Assembly (NCBI RefSeq): GCF_000221045.1
Contig: NC_015856.1
Location: forward strand, 186,001 to 250,000
Length of the DNA stretch: 64,000 nt
Direction: 5' to 3'
Source: Collimonas fungivorans Ter331
Lineage (GTDB): Bacteria; Pseudomonadota; Gammaproteobacteria; Burkholderiales; Burkholderiaceae_D
Part shown: one piece after another, positions 8,161-15,752 of the stretch
Numbering within the stretch: position 1 is the first letter of the stretch
Layout of the letters: the number at the start of each line of letters is the position of its first letter
Notes under the pieces: model-generated
Databases searched by the model: none
The model's input: only the letters and a program-made list of their open reading frames with translations
Told to the model about the DNA's origin: nothing
Position numbers and translations under genes: made by a program

Positions 8161-8625
8161 ATGGACGATATGGATCTGCGAGAAGAGCATTGGCAAAAAC
8201 TGAAACCGCTGCTGCTGGGAGGAGATGCTGACCCCGGCGCCACCGGCCGCGACAACCGCCTGTTCCTGCAAGCCATTTTGTGGGTGGTGGAGAGCCGTTC
8301 GAAATGGTCGGCGCTGCCGCCGGAATTCGGCCGCTGGCAGACCGCCTATGTGCGTTTCATGCGCTGGAACCAGGCCGATATCTGGCGCCAGCTGGCGAAT
8401 CGCCTGAGCGACGACAGCGAACTGCAAAGGAAGCTGGAAGCGATCGTCGCGTTTGGCGACGAATACACGCGGCGCGCAACACAAAGGCTGACGAACAAGG
8501 GCAACCGGGACGCTTACAGTTCGATGCTGGGCAAAGCGGCCCGGCAAAAACCCTGTGTTTCAATCGAAGAAAATACGATGGCCGGCGCCGGTTCCAACTG
8601 GATATGGCTGCTGACCCGCAAATGA
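8161..8625 (+). CDS. Orphan IS5-type transposase N-terminal (DUF4096-like) protein
   Basis: 154 residues. DLREEHWQKLKPLLLGG, RLFLQAILWVVESRSKWSALPPEFGRWQTAYVRFMRWNQADIWRQL follows the pattern of the DUF4096 N-terminal domain of IS5-family transposases (the R/K-W-x-LP-x-FG/YG-x-W-x-T-x-Y-x-RF layout). No DDE catalytic part follows: after residue ~85 the sequence becomes a unique tail (SMLGKAARQKPCVSIEEN) that stops at 8625. No terminal inverted repeats or target duplication were seen. It may be a decayed insertion sequence or a retained DNA-binding protein; the intact frame and start favour a gene that is still read. Confidence 0.6.
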   Translation: MDDMDLREEHWQKLKPLLLGGDADPGATGRDNRLFLQAILWVVESRSKWSALPPEFGRWQTAYVRFMRWNQADIWRQLANRLSDDSELQRKLEAIVAFGDEYTRRATQRLTNKGNRDAYSSMLGKAARQKPCVSIEENTMAGAGSNWIWLLTRK

Positions 8626-8663
8626 GCCGGCTGCCGTAAACGCTGCGCAGCCGGTCAAATTTT

Positions 8664-9113
8664 TCAGCCGCGGTTGCGCGAGAATTTTGCGGTCAGCTGG
8701 TTCAGTTTTTCCGCATGCTGGCGCGCTGCTTTTTCGGCGGCTTCCTGGGCCGCTTCGGCGGCGCGCTGGGCCTTGCGCTGTTCGGCGTTTTTCTTGAAAC
8801 GTTCGCGCAGCGTCTCGGTGGCATGGGTGCGATGGACTTCCGTCACTTCATCCGTGCTGTTGCCTTCGAGGTCGAACCGGTGCGTCGCTTTTTCCATCCC
8901 CTTGAGATAGCGCAGCGAGTTGGTGTGCATGCCGAGCGCTATGCGCAAAGTCTTGCGGTTGAGTTCAGGCGTCAGGGCGATGAGCTGCTTGTCGATGCCG
9001 ATCGCGAGCGGCTGGTAATCGCGGAATACCGCGAATTTTTCCTGGAGTTCCTTGAGCAGAACGCGAGCGGTTTGAACAGGGTTAGGAGTGGTTGCAACAG
9101 CAGGTGTATTCAT
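8664..9113 (-). CDS. proQ: ProQ/FinO-family RNA chaperone
   Basis: 149 residues from the ATG at 9113. The N-terminal ProQ/FinO domain includes the features ARVLLKELQEKFAVF, LAIGIDKQLIAL, LRIALGMHTNSLRYLKGM and RFDLEGN. The C-terminal ~60 residues are a basic, alanine-rich probable helix (NAEQRKAQRAAEAAQEAAEK), which resembles the linkers of larger ProQ proteins. The domain binds structured 3' ends and sRNA duplexes. The C-terminal Tudor-like domain of E. coli ProQ is missing, as in many beta-proteobacterial short ProQ proteins. Transcribed alone. Confidence 0.88.
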   Translation of the reverse strand: MNTPAVATTPNPVQTARVLLKELQEKFAVFRDYQPLAIGIDKQLIALTPELNRKTLRIALGMHTNSLRYLKGMEKATHRFDLEGNSTDEVTEVHRTHATETLRERFKKNAEQRKAQRAAEAAQEAAEKAARQHAEKLNQLTAKFSRNRG

Positions 9114-9319
9114 TGACAACAAAAGCGTTATGTTTTAGAACGCTCAGGATATCACGGAGATGCCTTGAAACTCTTGCCGGGGCCGTGTTTTCGGGGCTTA
9201 AGCGCTGTTTTTATGCAGCTTGTTGTTCTGCGGAGAACTGTAAAGCCGCGAATCTGCATCACAACCACTCTATCGTGCATTGCATCATCGACATACTGTC
9301 AATATTGCGAGGCAGGGCT

Positions 9320-10270
9320 CTAATTGCCCGCCAGCGCCAATAATCTTTGCGCACAAATCCTGACGGCGTCGCGCAATTGCGGCGGATGGCGGATCTCGAA
9401 TGCGAACGGCAGCCGCGCCAATTGCCTGGCAAACCAGTCGAGATCGTCCGACTGGTTATGGACCAGCACGCCATCGGCGGTCTGCTCGAAGATGCCGATG
9501 GCGTCGAACAGATGGTCGCGCGCCGACTTGAGATCGGTCTTGAGCAATACCTCTATCGCAAACGCGCGCGGCATGGTGGCGACCGAAAACGCCAGGTGGG
9601 CCAGGGCGTCGAAACTGGCCGGGCGGATAAAACTTTGTTCCAGCAGCTGCACCTGGCGGATCCGGTCCAGCCGGAACGAGCGCAGGTCCTGGCGCAGATG
9701 GCACATGCCCGCCACGTACCAGCGGCCGCTGCGATACACCAGGCCATAGGCGTCGAAATCGCGCTCGCTGTCGTCGCCGCCGGCGCTGCGGTAATGCAGA
9801 TGCACGCGCTGCCTGTTTTGCGCCGCCGCGCTAAGCGCCACCAAGGCAGCGTTGTCGGCCGGCGAGACGGCTTGCGACAGGTCGAGCTTGACTGTCTCGT
9901 CGACGGCGCTGACGCGGCGCTTCAGGTTGGCCGGCATGATCCGTTCCAGCTTGGCCTGGGCGCTCGCCACGGCCGGCGCCGCTTCGGCCAGGCCCAGGCT
10001 GCGCGCCGCCAGCAAGCCGATCGACAAGGCCAGCGCCTCGTCGTCGGTAAACATCATCGGCGGCAGCTTGAAGCCGGCGATCAGCGCATAACCGCCGTGG
10101 CATCCGCGATCGGTTGTGATCGGGATTCCCATTTCTTCCAGGGTCACGATGTAGCGGCGCAGCGTGCGGCTGTCGACCTCCAGGCGCGACGCCATCTCGG
10201 CTCCGCTCATCCGGCCATGGGTTTGCAGCAGTTCCAGCACTGCCAGCACGCGTGTGGTTGGGTGGTACAT
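9320..10270 (-). CDS. WYL-domain transcriptional regulator (YafY type)
   Basis: 316 residues. N-terminal DeoR-like HTH (MSGAEMASRLEVDSRTLRRYIVTLEEMGIPI), followed by the conserved GCHGGYAL and a WYL domain (residues ~140-210: RVHLHYRSAGG, YGLVYRSGRWYVAGMCHLRQDLRSFRLDRI). A C-terminal WCX part ends near ICAQRLLAL. WYL proteins sense ligands, often nucleic acid-like molecules, and this short class commonly controls an adjacent exporter or enzyme gene. Divergent from a LysE-family exporter. Between them are an inverted-repeat element and a 10-bp-arm palindrome, a candidate operator. Confidence 0.88.
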   Translation of the reverse strand: MYHPTTRVLAVLELLQTHGRMSGAEMASRLEVDSRTLRRYIVTLEEMGIPITTDRGCHGGYALIAGFKLPPMMFTDDEALALSIGLLAARSLGLAEAAPAVASAQAKLERIMPANLKRRVSAVDETVKLDLSQAVSPADNAALVALSAAAQNRQRVHLHYRSAGGDDSERDFDAYGLVYRSGRWYVAGMCHLRQDLRSFRLDRIRQVQLLEQSFIRPASFDALAHLAFSVATMPRAFAIEVLLKTDLKSARDHLFDAIGIFEQTADGVLVHNQSDDLDWFARQLARLPFAFEIRHPPQLRDAVRICAQRLLALAGN

Positions 10271-10280
10271 GCTTAGGCCC

Positions 10281-10428
10281 CGTTAGGCAATAAGTTGAAC
10301 ATTTGTGCTGGCCGTAGCTGGCGCGCTGCTGCGTTGCCCACCACTTGCAGTGCTCGCACTGCAGCGCATCGGGCGCCTTGCATCGCATCCAGCTACGGCC
10401 GCCCAAATGCCCAACTTATTGCCTAACG
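10281..10428. repeat. MITE-like element with ~40-bp terminal inverted repeats
   Basis: The left arm 10281-10321 and the right arm 10389-10428 (read on the other strand) agree almost base for base: both start CGTTAGGCAATAAGTTG and end GGCCGTAGCTGG, with a few substitutions and one indel. The ~67-bp centre contains another hairpin (GCAGTGC-TC-GCACTGC). It has no coding potential of its own. Size, long inverted ends and position between two promoters fit a miniature interspersed element. No clear target duplication was seen. Confidence 0.65.
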
Positions 10429-10447
10429 CGCCCTTTGCAGGATAGTT

Positions 10448-10478
10448 TATATATAGGGCGGATTGTGTCCTATATATA
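10448..10478. promoter_or_regulatory. Perfect 10-bp-arm palindrome in front of the LysE-family gene
   Basis: TATATATAGG (10448-10457) and CCTATATATA (10469-10478) are perfect inverted arms around an 11-bp spacer. It lies 63 bp before the exporter start and on the far side of the MITE-like element from the WYL regulator. A candidate operator for that regulator; assignment is by position. Confidence 0.45.
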
Positions 10479-10540
10479 CTTTATCGTCGGTTCCAGCAAC
10501 AAAAATACAAACCAACCCATTGCGCGCAAGGAGCCTCCCA

Positions 10541-11188
10541 ATGAACCAATCCGTCAATCTCTGGCTGTATTTCATGATCGTATTCGGCGTCATCATCCTG
10601 CCCGGGCTGGACATGGCTTTCGTGCTGGCCAGCGCGCTGGTCGGCGGCCGGCGCTCGGGCCTGGCGGCGGTGGCAGGGATTGTCGCCGGCGGCGTCTGCC
10701 ACATGACCATGGGCGCGCTGGGCCTGGCGGTGGTGCTCAAGCTGTGGCCTAGCCTGTTCAACCTGGTGCTGCTGGCCGGCGCTGCCTACATCGCCTGGAT
10801 CGGCTGGTCGCTGCTGCGCAGCGAGAGTGGTTTCCGTTTTGCATCGGCGTCGCCTGAGCCGGCCCCGGCCAAGGCGCCTGCCACCACTTTTTACCAAGGC
10901 ATGTTGACCAGCCTGCTCAACCCGAAAGCCTACGTATTCATGCTGGCGATATTCCCGCAGTTCCTGAAAATCGATGCCGGCCCGATCTGGAGCCAGGCGC
11001 TGGTGCTGTGGATAATCACCGCGCTTACCCAGGCAGGCGTGTACGGTTTCATCGCCATCCTGTCCAGCCGCACCCGCAGCTGGTTCGACGCCAATCCGCG
11101 CGGCAGCTTGGTCGCGGCGCAGGCAGTGGGCGCATTGCTGATTGCCGCCGGGATATTTACCGGGATCGAGGGCTGGCAGGCGATATAG
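10541..11188 (+). CDS. LysE/RhtB-family amino acid or small-metabolite exporter
   Basis: 215 residues from ATG 10541, seven bases after AAGGAG. Five to six membrane segments with the LysE hallmarks: YFMIVFGVIILPGLDMAFVLASALVGGRRSGL near the N-terminus, GAAYIAWIGWSLLRSE, and FYQGMLTSLLNPKAYVFMLAIFPQF in the middle. Inner-membrane efflux; substrates in this family are amino acids, homoserine lactones or similar. Divergent from the WYL regulator that probably controls it. Substrate unknown. Confidence 0.88.
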   Translation: MNQSVNLWLYFMIVFGVIILPGLDMAFVLASALVGGRRSGLAAVAGIVAGGVCHMTMGALGLAVVLKLWPSLFNLVLLAGAAYIAWIGWSLLRSESGFRFASASPEPAPAKAPATTFYQGMLTSLLNPKAYVFMLAIFPQFLKIDAGPIWSQALVLWIITALTQAGVYGFIAILSSRTRSWFDANPRGSLVAAQAVGALLIAAGIFTGIEGWQAI

Positions 11189-11203
11189 CCGGCGCACGGC
11201 CGC

Positions 11204-11240
11204 TGCACCGAAATAGAGTGCAGCGCACCATTTTCAGGCA
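11204..11240 (+). promoter_or_regulatory. Candidate NtrC enhancer sites upstream of the nas operon
   Basis: Two sites resemble the NtrC palindrome TGCACC-N5-GGTGCA. The first, 11204-11222, has TGCACC and GTGCA half-sites spaced two bases wider than ideal. The second, CGCACCATTTTCAGGCA (11224-11240), matches 13 of 17 positions of TGCACCATTTTGGTGCA, with a strong left half. They lie about 100 bp upstream of a sigma-54 promoter, a normal enhancer distance. Confidence 0.5.
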
Positions 11241-11335
11241 AAAAATCCTGCGCCGCGCGCTGCAACGGCGCGGCGGGCAAAATTTCCCATGCTTCGAAAA
11301 TGAAAAACTCCTTTTAAATCAATGTATTAAATTGA

Positions 11336-11351
11336 TGGCACGGCGTTTGCT
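11336..11351 (+). promoter_or_regulatory. Sigma-54 promoter of the nitrate assimilation operon
   Basis: TGGCACGGCGTTTGCT matches the -24/-12 consensus TGGCACG-N4-TTGCW at every conserved base. GG is at 11337-11338 and GC at 11349-11350, exactly one helical turn plus two bases apart. Transcription is expected to start near 11361-11363, just upstream of the leader hairpins. A sigma-54 promoter agrees with nitrogen control (NtrC/RpoN) of nitrate assimilation. Confidence 0.85.
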
Positions 11352-11366
11352 CTGGATCAGGCCATA

Positions 11367-11422
11367 GGATCAACGAAGATCCGACCTTTTCTAACGCAGG
11401 TCCAATGATGGATCTGTTGGAC
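11367..11422 (+). promoter_or_regulatory. ANTAR-type tandem hexaloop RNA motif in the nas leader
   Basis: Two hairpins follow the predicted start site. The first is GGATC-AACGAA-GATCC (11367-11382), with a six-base loop having A at position 1 and G at position 4. The second is 11400-11422: GTCCAATG, loop ATGGAT (again A1, G4), then CTGTTGGAC with one bulged base. Paired hexanucleotide-loop hairpins with A1 and G4 are the known target of ANTAR antiterminators such as NasR and NasT. No ANTAR protein gene is in this window. Confidence 0.7.
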
Positions 11423-11425
11423 AAC

Positions 11426-11483
11426 GGCGTCCTCTTGGCCCGACCACTCTATGGTTGGGACGAGAGGACGCCTTTTTGTTTTT
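11426..11483 (+). terminator. Leader terminator (attenuator) of the nas operon
   Basis: GGCGTCCTCT (11426-11435) pairs perfectly with AGAGGACGCC (11463-11472). Inside it CCCGACCA (11439-11446) pairs with TGGTTGGG (11452-11459). The run TTTTTGTTTTT (11473-11483) follows at once, completing an intrinsic terminator 15 bp before the first gene. Its place between the ANTAR hairpins and the coding region is that of a regulated attenuator. Confidence 0.85.
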
Positions 11484-11497
11484 AAAGAGACAAAAAA

Positions 11498-12817
11498 ATG
11501 GCAAATAAAGCGACCAGTATCCAACTCTTCAGCCTGCGCACACCTCAGATGCGTGCCTTTCATCTGACCTGGATGGCGTTCTTCGTCTGTTTCTTCGCAT
11601 GGTTCGCCTGCGCGCCGCTGATGCCGCTGATCAAGGGACAGCTCGGACTGAGCATGGCGCAAATCGCCAATATCAATATCGCCGCAGTAGCAGTGACGAT
11701 ACTGGTGCGGTTGCTGGTCGGTCCGCTGTGCGACCGCTACGGCCCGCGCAAAACTTATACCGGGTTGCTGCTGATAGGCGCGTTGCCGGTGTTCGGCGTG
11801 GCCATGGTGCAGAGTTATGAGAGCTTCCTGTTCTTCCGCCTATGCATTGGCGCGGTCGGCGCCAGTTTTGTCATCACGCAGTATCACACCTCGGTCATGT
11901 TCGCCTCCAATGTGGTCGGCACCGCCAATGCAGCCTCGGCTGGGTGGGGCAATGCCGGCGGCGGCGCGGCGCAAGCCTTGATGCCGTTGCTGGCGACAGC
12001 GTTGCTGATGCTGGGCGTCAGCGAGACCTTGGGCTGGCGTCTGGCGTTGTTGGTGCCAGGCGTGTTCATGCTGATCATGGCGGCGCTGTACTGGCGCTAT
12101 ACGCAGGATTGCCCGCAAGGCAATTACGCGGATTTGCGCGCCCGCGGCGTGGCGATAGAGGGTGGGAAAAAGGGCGGCTGGGCCAGTTTTCGCGCCGCCA
12201 GCGCCAACTACCGGGTGTGGCTGCTGTTCGTTACTTACGGCGCTTGTTTCGGCGTCGAGATTTTCATTCACAACATCGCTGCCATTTATTACGTCGACCA
12301 CTTCGGCTTGTCGCTGAAGGGGGCGGGCATGGCCGCCGCCAGCTTTGGTTTGCTAGCCTTGTTTGCGCGTGCGCTGGGCGGCTGGCTGTCCGATAAAGCG
12401 GCATTGCGCGGCAACCTGGATAGCCGGGCGGCATTGCTGTTTGTGCTGATGTTGGGCGAGGGTTTGGGTTTGCTGTGGTTTGCCCACGCCGGCAGCGTGG
12501 CGCTGGCGGTGGTGGCGATGCTGACGTTTGGCCTGTTCACCCACATGGCCTGCGGCGCCACTTATGCGCTGGTGCCGTTCATCGACCGCAAGGCGCTGGG
12601 CGGCGTGGCCGGCATCATCGGCGCCGGCGGCAATGTCGGCGCGGTTGCTGCCGGTTTCCTGATGAAAGGCCTGGGCGATACCCAGCAAACGCTGACCATG
12701 CTCGGCGCGCTGGTGACGATTTCGGCGCTGTGCGCCATCGCCGTGCGCTTCAGCCCGGAACACAAGGCGCAGGAACAGGAATTGCACGATCTCGCACTAG
12801 CCACCCGAAATGCATAA
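11498..12817 (+). CDS. Nitrate/nitrite transporter of the major facilitator superfamily
   Basis: 439 residues, about 12 membrane segments. It starts RAFHLTWMAFFVCFFAWFACAPLMP and has the NNP-type motifs of NarK/NasA transporters: LLVGPLCDRYGPRKTYTGLL, the glycine-rich ASAGWGNAGGGAAQALMPLL, and a second glycine-rich stretch GVAGIIGAGGNVGAVAAGFLMKG. Brings nitrate (and possibly exports nitrite) across the inner membrane for assimilation. First gene of the operon that continues with nirB, 10 bp downstream. Named narK or nasA in different species, so no symbol is given. Confidence 0.9.
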   Translation: MANKATSIQLFSLRTPQMRAFHLTWMAFFVCFFAWFACAPLMPLIKGQLGLSMAQIANINIAAVAVTILVRLLVGPLCDRYGPRKTYTGLLLIGALPVFGVAMVQSYESFLFFRLCIGAVGASFVITQYHTSVMFASNVVGTANAASAGWGNAGGGAAQALMPLLATALLMLGVSETLGWRLALLVPGVFMLIMAALYWRYTQDCPQGNYADLRARGVAIEGGKKGGWASFRAASANYRVWLLFVTYGACFGVEIFIHNIAAIYYVDHFGLSLKGAGMAAASFGLLALFARALGGWLSDKAALRGNLDSRAALLFVLMLGEGLGLLWFAHAGSVALAVVAMLTFGLFTHMACGATYALVPFIDRKALGGVAGIIGAGGNVGAVAAGFLMKGLGDTQQTLTMLGALVTISALCAIAVRFSPEHKAQEQELHDLALATRNA

Positions 12818-12827
12818 AGGACGCACC

Positions 12828-15389
12828 ATGAAAATCATCGTCATCGGTCACGGCATGGTCGGCCACAAGTTCCTGGAATGCCTGGCCGAGGCCGGCACGC
12901 CAGGGATGGCAGTCACTGTGCTGTGCGAAGAACCGCGCCCGGCTTACGACCGCGTCCACCTGTCGGAATTCTTTTCGGGCAAATCGGCGCAAGACCTGTC
13001 GCTGGTGGCGCCCGGCTTTTTCGAAGCCAACAGCCATATCGAACTGAAGCTGAACGCCAAGGCGCAACTGATCGACAGCATCGCCAGGACCGTGACGGTG
13101 AATGTCGGCGGCGCCATCGAAATCCTGTCGTACGACAAGCTGGTGATCGCGACCGGCTCCTATCCGTTTGTGCCGACCCTTGCCGGCAACCAGCGCAAGG
13201 ATTGTTTTGTCTACCGCACCATCGAGGATCTGGAAGCGATGCTGGAATGCGGCAAACGGTCGCGCAGCGGCGTCGTCATCGGCGGCGGCCTGCTCGGGCT
13301 GGAATGCGCCAAGGCTTTGCGCGACATGCAGCTGGAAACCCATGTGGTCGAGTTCGCGCCGCGCCTGATGGCGGTGCAGGTGGATGAAAGCGGCGGCCGC
13401 ATCCTGCGCCAGAAAATCGAAGAACTGGGCGTCACTGCGCATACGCAAAAGAACACCCTGGAAATCGTCGACGGCAAAAGCGGCACGCATCGCATGAATT
13501 TCGACGACGGCAGCCATCTCGATACCGACATGATCGTATTTTCCGCCGGCATCCGTCCGCGCGACGAGCTGGCGCGCGACAGCGGCCTCAAGGTCGGCGA
13601 GCGCGGCGGCATCGTGATCGACAACAGCTGCCGCAGCTCCGATCCGGATATCTATGCGATTGGTGAATGCGCTTTGTGGAACGGCCGCATATTCGGCTTG
13701 GTGGCGCCGGGTTACGACATGGCGCGTATCGCTGCCAAGCACATGCTCACGGTTGACGGCAGCACGGCGGTTCCTGAATTCAGCGGCGCCGACATGAGCA
13801 CCAAGCTCAAGCTGATGGGCGTCGATGTCGCCAGCATCGGCGATCCGCACGGCAAGGAAGCCGGCAGCCGCTCCTACCAGTTCACCGACGAGCGCAAGCA
13901 GATCTACAAGAAGATCGTGGTGTCGGAATGCGGCAAATACCTGCTGGGCGGCGTGATGGTGGGCGACGCCAGCGAATACGGCACGCTGCTTCAGATGATG
14001 CTCAACCGCATCGAACTGCCGGCCTCGCCCGAGTTCCTGATCCTGCCGCAGGCCGACGGCCAGGCCAGGGTGGGCTTGGGCGTCGATGCCTTACCGGAAA
14101 CGGCGCAGATCTGTTCTTGCAATAATGTGTCGAAAGGCGACTTGTGCGCGGCGGTGAGCGCCGGCGCCACCAGCATCGGCGCCCTGAAAAGCTGCACCAA
14201 GGCCGGCACTTCCTGCGGCGGCTGCGTGGCGCTGGTGACGCAGATCATGAAGTCCGAGATGAAGAAGCAGGGCGTGGCCGTCAACAACCATGTCTGCGAA
14301 CATTTTCCGTATTCGCGCCAGGAGCTGTTCCACCTGGTGAAGGTGGGCCAGATCAAGACTTTCGGCGCCCTGCTGGAACAGCACGGCAAGGGCCTTGGCT
14401 GCGATATCTGCAAGCCGGTGACGGCCAGCATCCTGGCTTCCTGCTGGAACGACTTTGTGCTGAAAAAGGAACACGCCAGCCTGCAGGATTCGAACGACTA
14501 CTTCCTCGGCAATATCCAGAAAGACGGTACCTATTCGGTGGTGCCGCGCATGGCCGGCGGCGAGGTCACGCCGGACGGCTTGATCGCGGTCGGCCAAGTC
14601 GCCAAGAAGTACGGCTTGTACACCAAGATCACCGGCGGCCAGCGGGTCGACCTGTTCGGCGCCCGCGTCGAGCAGCTGCCGCTGATCTGGGAAGAGCTGA
14701 TCGCGGCCGGCTTCGAATCCGGCCACGCTTACGGCAAGTCGCTGCGCACCGTCAAATCCTGCGTCGGCTCGACCTGGTGCCGCTACGGCGTCGACGACAG
14801 CGTCGGCCTGGCGATTGCATTGGAAAACCGCTACAAGGGTTTGCGCGCGCCGCACAAGATCAAGTTCGGCGTCTCCGGCTGCACCCGCGAATGCGCCGAG
14901 GCGCAGGGCAAGGACGTCGGCATCATCGCCACCGAAAAAGGCTGGAACCTGTACGTGTGCGGCAACGGCGGCATGAAGCCGCGCCATGCGGAACTGCTGG
15001 CATCGGACCTGGACAAGGCGACCTTGATCCAGACCATAGACCGTTTCCTGATGTTCTACATCCGCACTGCCGACCGCCTGCAGCGCACCAGCGTCTGGCG
15101 CGACAACCTGGAAGGCGGGCTCGATTACCTGAAACAGGTGGTGGTGGACGACAAGCTGCATATTGCAGCCGAACTGGAAGCCGACATGCAGCACGTGGTC
15201 GACACTTACGAATGCGAATGGAAGCACGCGGTGACCGATGCCGAAACGCGCAAGCGCTTCCAGCATTTCGTCAACAGCGAACAGGCCGACAATAACGTGG
15301 TATTCATGCAAGAGCGCGGCCAGATCCGTCCGGCCACCATAGAAGAACGCAAGCGCATCAACATCCCGGTTGTCGTGGAAACCGTTTAA
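12828..15389 (+). CDS. nirB: Assimilatory nitrite reductase [NAD(P)H], large subunit
   Basis: 853 residues from ATG 12828 (after AAAGGA). Order: FAD/NAD(P)H pyridine nucleotide-disulfide reductase part (VIGHGMVGHKF at the N-terminus, GVVIGGGLLGLECAKAL near 150), a BFD-type [2Fe-2S] domain (CSCNN with Cys429/Cys431, CGGC near 463-466), then ferredoxin-like and siroheme/[4Fe-4S] nitrite reductase domains. The latter show Cys645-x5-Cys651 and Cys685-x3-Cys689, the standard siroheme ligands. Reduces nitrite to ammonium with six electrons in the cytoplasm. Needs NirD, encoded 9 bp downstream, and siroheme. Confidence 0.95.
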   Translation: MKIIVIGHGMVGHKFLECLAEAGTPGMAVTVLCEEPRPAYDRVHLSEFFSGKSAQDLSLVAPGFFEANSHIELKLNAKAQLIDSIARTVTVNVGGAIEILSYDKLVIATGSYPFVPTLAGNQRKDCFVYRTIEDLEAMLECGKRSRSGVVIGGGLLGLECAKALRDMQLETHVVEFAPRLMAVQVDESGGRILRQKIEELGVTAHTQKNTLEIVDGKSGTHRMNFDDGSHLDTDMIVFSAGIRPRDELARDSGLKVGERGGIVIDNSCRSSDPDIYAIGECALWNGRIFGLVAPGYDMARIAAKHMLTVDGSTAVPEFSGADMSTKLKLMGVDVASIGDPHGKEAGSRSYQFTDERKQIYKKIVVSECGKYLLGGVMVGDASEYGTLLQMMLNRIELPASPEFLILPQADGQARVGLGVDALPETAQICSCNNVSKGDLCAAVSAGATSIGALKSCTKAGTSCGGCVALVTQIMKSEMKKQGVAVNNHVCEHFPYSRQELFHLVKVGQIKTFGALLEQHGKGLGCDICKPVTASILASCWNDFVLKKEHASLQDSNDYFLGNIQKDGTYSVVPRMAGGEVTPDGLIAVGQVAKKYGLYTKITGGQRVDLFGARVEQLPLIWEELIAAGFESGHAYGKSLRTVKSCVGSTWCRYGVDDSVGLAIALENRYKGLRAPHKIKFGVSGCTRECAEAQGKDVGIIATEKGWNLYVCGNGGMKPRHAELLASDLDKATLIQTIDRFLMFYIRTADRLQRTSVWRDNLEGGLDYLKQVVVDDKLHIAAELEADMQHVVDTYECEWKHAVTDAETRKRFQHFVNSEQADNNVVFMQERGQIRPATIEERKRINIPVVVETV

Positions 15390-15398
15390 AGGAATACC

Positions 15399-15752
15399 AT
15401 GCACAACGACCAACAAAGCAGCAACTGGATCGCCGTTTGTCAGCTGGACGATATCTTGCCGGACACCGGCGTCTGCGCGCTGGTCAACGGCGAGCAGGTT
15501 GCCGTGTTCCATGTGGTCGACGGCGAACATCGAGTCTTCGCCATCGGCAACTACGATCCGAACGCCGAAGCGGCGGTATTGTCGCGCGGCCTGGTCGGCA
15601 GCCTGGGGGAGCGCATCGTAGTCGCTTCTCCCATCTATAAACACCATTTCGATTTGCAGACCGGCGAATGCCTGGAGGCGCCGGAACATTCCGTGAACGC
15701 CTATCCGGCCCGCATCAGCGAGGGCAAGGTGTGGGTAGCCGCATGCATATGA
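15399..15752 (+). CDS. nirD: Nitrite reductase small subunit
   Basis: 117 residues. Rieske-like fold of the NirD type: WIAVCQLDDILPDTGVCALVNGEQVAVFHV, YDPNAEAAVLSRGLVGS, ASPIYKHHFDLQTGECLE. The Cys-His cluster ligands of true Rieske proteins are mostly absent, as expected for NirD. It partners NirB. Its stop overlaps the start of the next reductase gene (ATGA at 15749), so the two are probably translationally coupled. Confidence 0.93.
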   Translation: MHNDQQSSNWIAVCQLDDILPDTGVCALVNGEQVAVFHVVDGEHRVFAIGNYDPNAEAAVLSRGLVGSLGERIVVASPIYKHHFDLQTGECLEAPEHSVNAYPARISEGKVWVAACI

